5,676 nt of DNA from an uncultured Flavobacterium sp. (GTDB lineage Bacteria; Bacteroidota; Bacteroidia; Flavobacteriales; Flavobacteriaceae): contig CAMLFV010000166.1 of assembly GCA_946479395.1 (NCBI GenBank), positions 1-5,676 of the forward strand, given 5' to 3'. Shown in pieces: positions 4,280 through 5,676 of this stretch. The translations under genes and the position numbers were made by a program. Position 1 is the stretch's first letter. Each line of letters starts with the position of its first letter. The notes beneath the pieces were generated by a model. The model did not search any database. It saw only the letters and a list, made by a program, of their open reading frames with translations, and was not told the DNA's origin.

Positions 4280-5676
4280 TTACTCAATTTCAGAAACGCG
4301 GATCGTATTAACCATACCTTTTTCGTTCAGAGGCATAGATGCTAAATTAATCGTATAATCACCTGCAGCTACATAATTATTGTCTTTTGCCATTTGGTTA
4401 ATGTCTTCAATGGTAACATCGGTGCTTTCGTATTTATCGTACCAAAAAGCGGTAACACCCCAAAGTAAACTTAACTGCGTAAGCATGTTTTTGTTTGATG
4501 TGTATGCTAAAATATGCGCATTTGGTCGCCATGCCGAGATTTGGAACGCGGTGTATCCTGAATTGGTCAATGTATTAATAACTTTTGCTTCGATATCGTT
4601 TGCCATAATGGCTGCGTGGTAACAAATAGATTTAGTAATAAAACGCTTGGTTTTAATTTTAGGATCATTAACAGGCAATTTAATCAATTCAGAATTTTCT
4701 ACACTATTAATAATCTGTGTCATTTTTTCGATAACTTGAACCGGATAATTACCAACCGATGTTTCGCCAGAAAGCATTACCGCATCAGCACCATCCATTA
4801 CAGAGTTTGCAACGTCGTTCACTTCGGCACGAGTAGGTGTTAAGCTGGTAATCATGGTTTCCATCATTTGTGTAGCAATAATTACCGGAATACGAGCGTA
4901 TTTTGCTTTGTGAACCAATTGTTTTTGAATCAACGGAACTTCCTGTGCCGGGATTTCAACGCCCAAATCGCCACGTGCAACCATTAAACCATCGCAATGC
5001 GATACAATTTTATTGATGTTTGCAACCGCTTCCGGTTTTTCAATTTTAGCAATAATCGGAATTTTATGATCAGAATGTTCTTCAATCAATAAACGTAAAT
5101 CTTCTAAATCGTCTTCGGTTCTAACAAAAGAAAGAGCAATCCAATCCACGCTTAATTTAATCGCGAAAAGAGCATCCTTAATATCCTTCTCGGTTAAAGC
5201 AGGTAACGAAACTTTTGTGTTAGGTAAGTTTACTCCTTTTTTAGATCGCAACGGACCACCTTGTACAACAACGGCTCTAACTTCATGAATTCCGTCTGTA
5301 TCTAACACCGTAAAAATAAGTTTACCGTCGTCTAACAAAATACTTTCACCTGGATTTACATCTTGAGGGAAACTTTTGTAAGTCATGTACACTTTTTCGG
5401 CTGTGCCTAAAAATTCTTCTTTGGTAGAAAAAGTAATAATATCGCCTTTTTTAAGAACTACTTCGTCTTTCATTACACCTACGCGTAATTTTGGACCTTG
5501 TAAATCGGCTAATATAGAAGTGTTGTAGTTAAATTCGTCGTTCAACTCGCGAATGATTTTAACCTTGTCTTCAATGTCAAAATAATCTGCGTGAGAAAAG
5601 TTAATTCTAAAAACATTTACACCAGATTCAATCATTTGTTTAATTATCTCTTTGGTGCTGCAAGCCGGACCTAAGG
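4280..5676 (-). CDS. pyk: Pyruvate kinase (5' end outside window)
   Basis: This glycolytic enzyme converts phosphoenolpyruvate and ADP to pyruvate and ATP in the cytosol. The frame is open through the window edge: codons before the internal Met at 5635 read LGPACSTKEIIKQ, the conserved pyruvate kinase start region, so about 10-15 N-terminal residues are missing and the internal Met is not the start. Numbering from that Met, motifs are FRINFSH (9-15), DLQGPKLR (44-51), the active-site signature IIAKIEKPEAV (194-204) with catalytic Lys197, VARGDLGVEIP (219-229), ATQMMETM (254-261) and PTRAEVNDVANSVMDGADAVMLSGET (within 267-292). The C-terminal domain runs from about 330 to 451. Leu45 and Lys49 stand where potassium-dependent enzymes have Thr and Glu (muscle Thr113, Glu117), which predicts potassium-independent activity. 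Its stop codon abuts the lipoprotein start. Confidence 0.98.
   Translation of the reverse strand, partial: LGPACSTKEIIKQMIESGVNVFRINFSHADYFDIEDKVKIIRELNDEFNYNTSILADLQGPKLRVGVMKDEVVLKKGDIITFSTKEEFLGTAEKVYMTYKSFPQDVNPGESILLDDGKLIFTVLDTDGIHEVRAVVVQGGPLRSKKGVNLPNTKVSLPALTEKDIKDALFAIKLSVDWIALSFVRTEDDLEDLRLLIEEHSDHKIPIIAKIEKPEAVANINKIVSHCDGLMVARGDLGVEIPAQEVPLIQKQLVHKAKYARIPVIIATQMMETMITSLTPTRAEVNDVANSVMDGADAVMLSGETSVGNYPVQVIEKMTQIINSVENSELIKLPVNDPKIKTKRFITKSICYHAAIMANDIEAKVINTLTNSGYTAFQISAWRPNAHILAYTSNKNMLTQLSLLWGVTAFWYDKYESTDVTIEDINQMAKDNNYVAAGDYTINLASMPLNEKGMVNTIRVSEIE

Noticed and set aside
4083..4358. A 91-codon plus-strand open frame across the lipoprotein and the end of pyk
   Set aside because: It is antisense to two genes in a tight operon and lacks a promoter or recognisable domain.
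5633..5635. Met codon at 5635 as the pyk start
   Set aside because: The frame continues upstream with LGPACSTKEIIKQ, a conserved part of pyruvate kinase, so the true start is beyond the window.

Overview
The window looks like chromosomal DNA from a member of the Bacteroidota, most likely family Flavobacteriaceae. The evidence is low GC, start codons without clear Shine-Dalgarno sequences, several good matches to the Bacteroidota promoter (TTG / TAnnTTTG), and flavobacterial-type Prs, L25 and pyruvate kinase sequences. The genus cannot be fixed from this window.

Left part (1-1651, minus strand): an AT-rich module with a DNA cytosine-5 methyltransferase that carries an N-terminal helix-turn-helix domain. 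Two bases after its stop codon a second ORF begins and runs off the window edge. This layout fits a restriction-modification operon whose nuclease (or other partner) is mostly outside the window. The putative methyltransferase promoter overlaps a 19-base palindrome, which suggests self-repression by the helix-turn-helix domain. Further inverted repeats lie upstream (1663-1728).

Middle (1808-2098): an 11-base tandem repeat, a strong hairpin terminator, and a tRNA-Leu(CAA) gene on the minus strand with its own consensus promoter. It lies back to back with the prs promoter. The methyltransferase module sits on the 3' side of the tRNA gene, the usual side for integrated islands.

Housekeeping part (2099-5676): prs (PRPP synthetase) and rplY (ribosomal protein L25, CTC type) form a plus-strand operon ended by a strong terminator. 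After an intergenic stretch with a structured, probably dispersed repeat come a minus-strand terminator, a small predicted lipoprotein of unknown function, and pyruvate kinase (pyk). The pyk 5' end is cut by the window edge. The lipoprotein start codon directly abuts the pyk stop codon, so the two are probably co-transcribed.

The most interesting part is the regulated methyltransferase and its truncated partner next to the tRNA gene. The rest is ordinary core genome with a few notable details.
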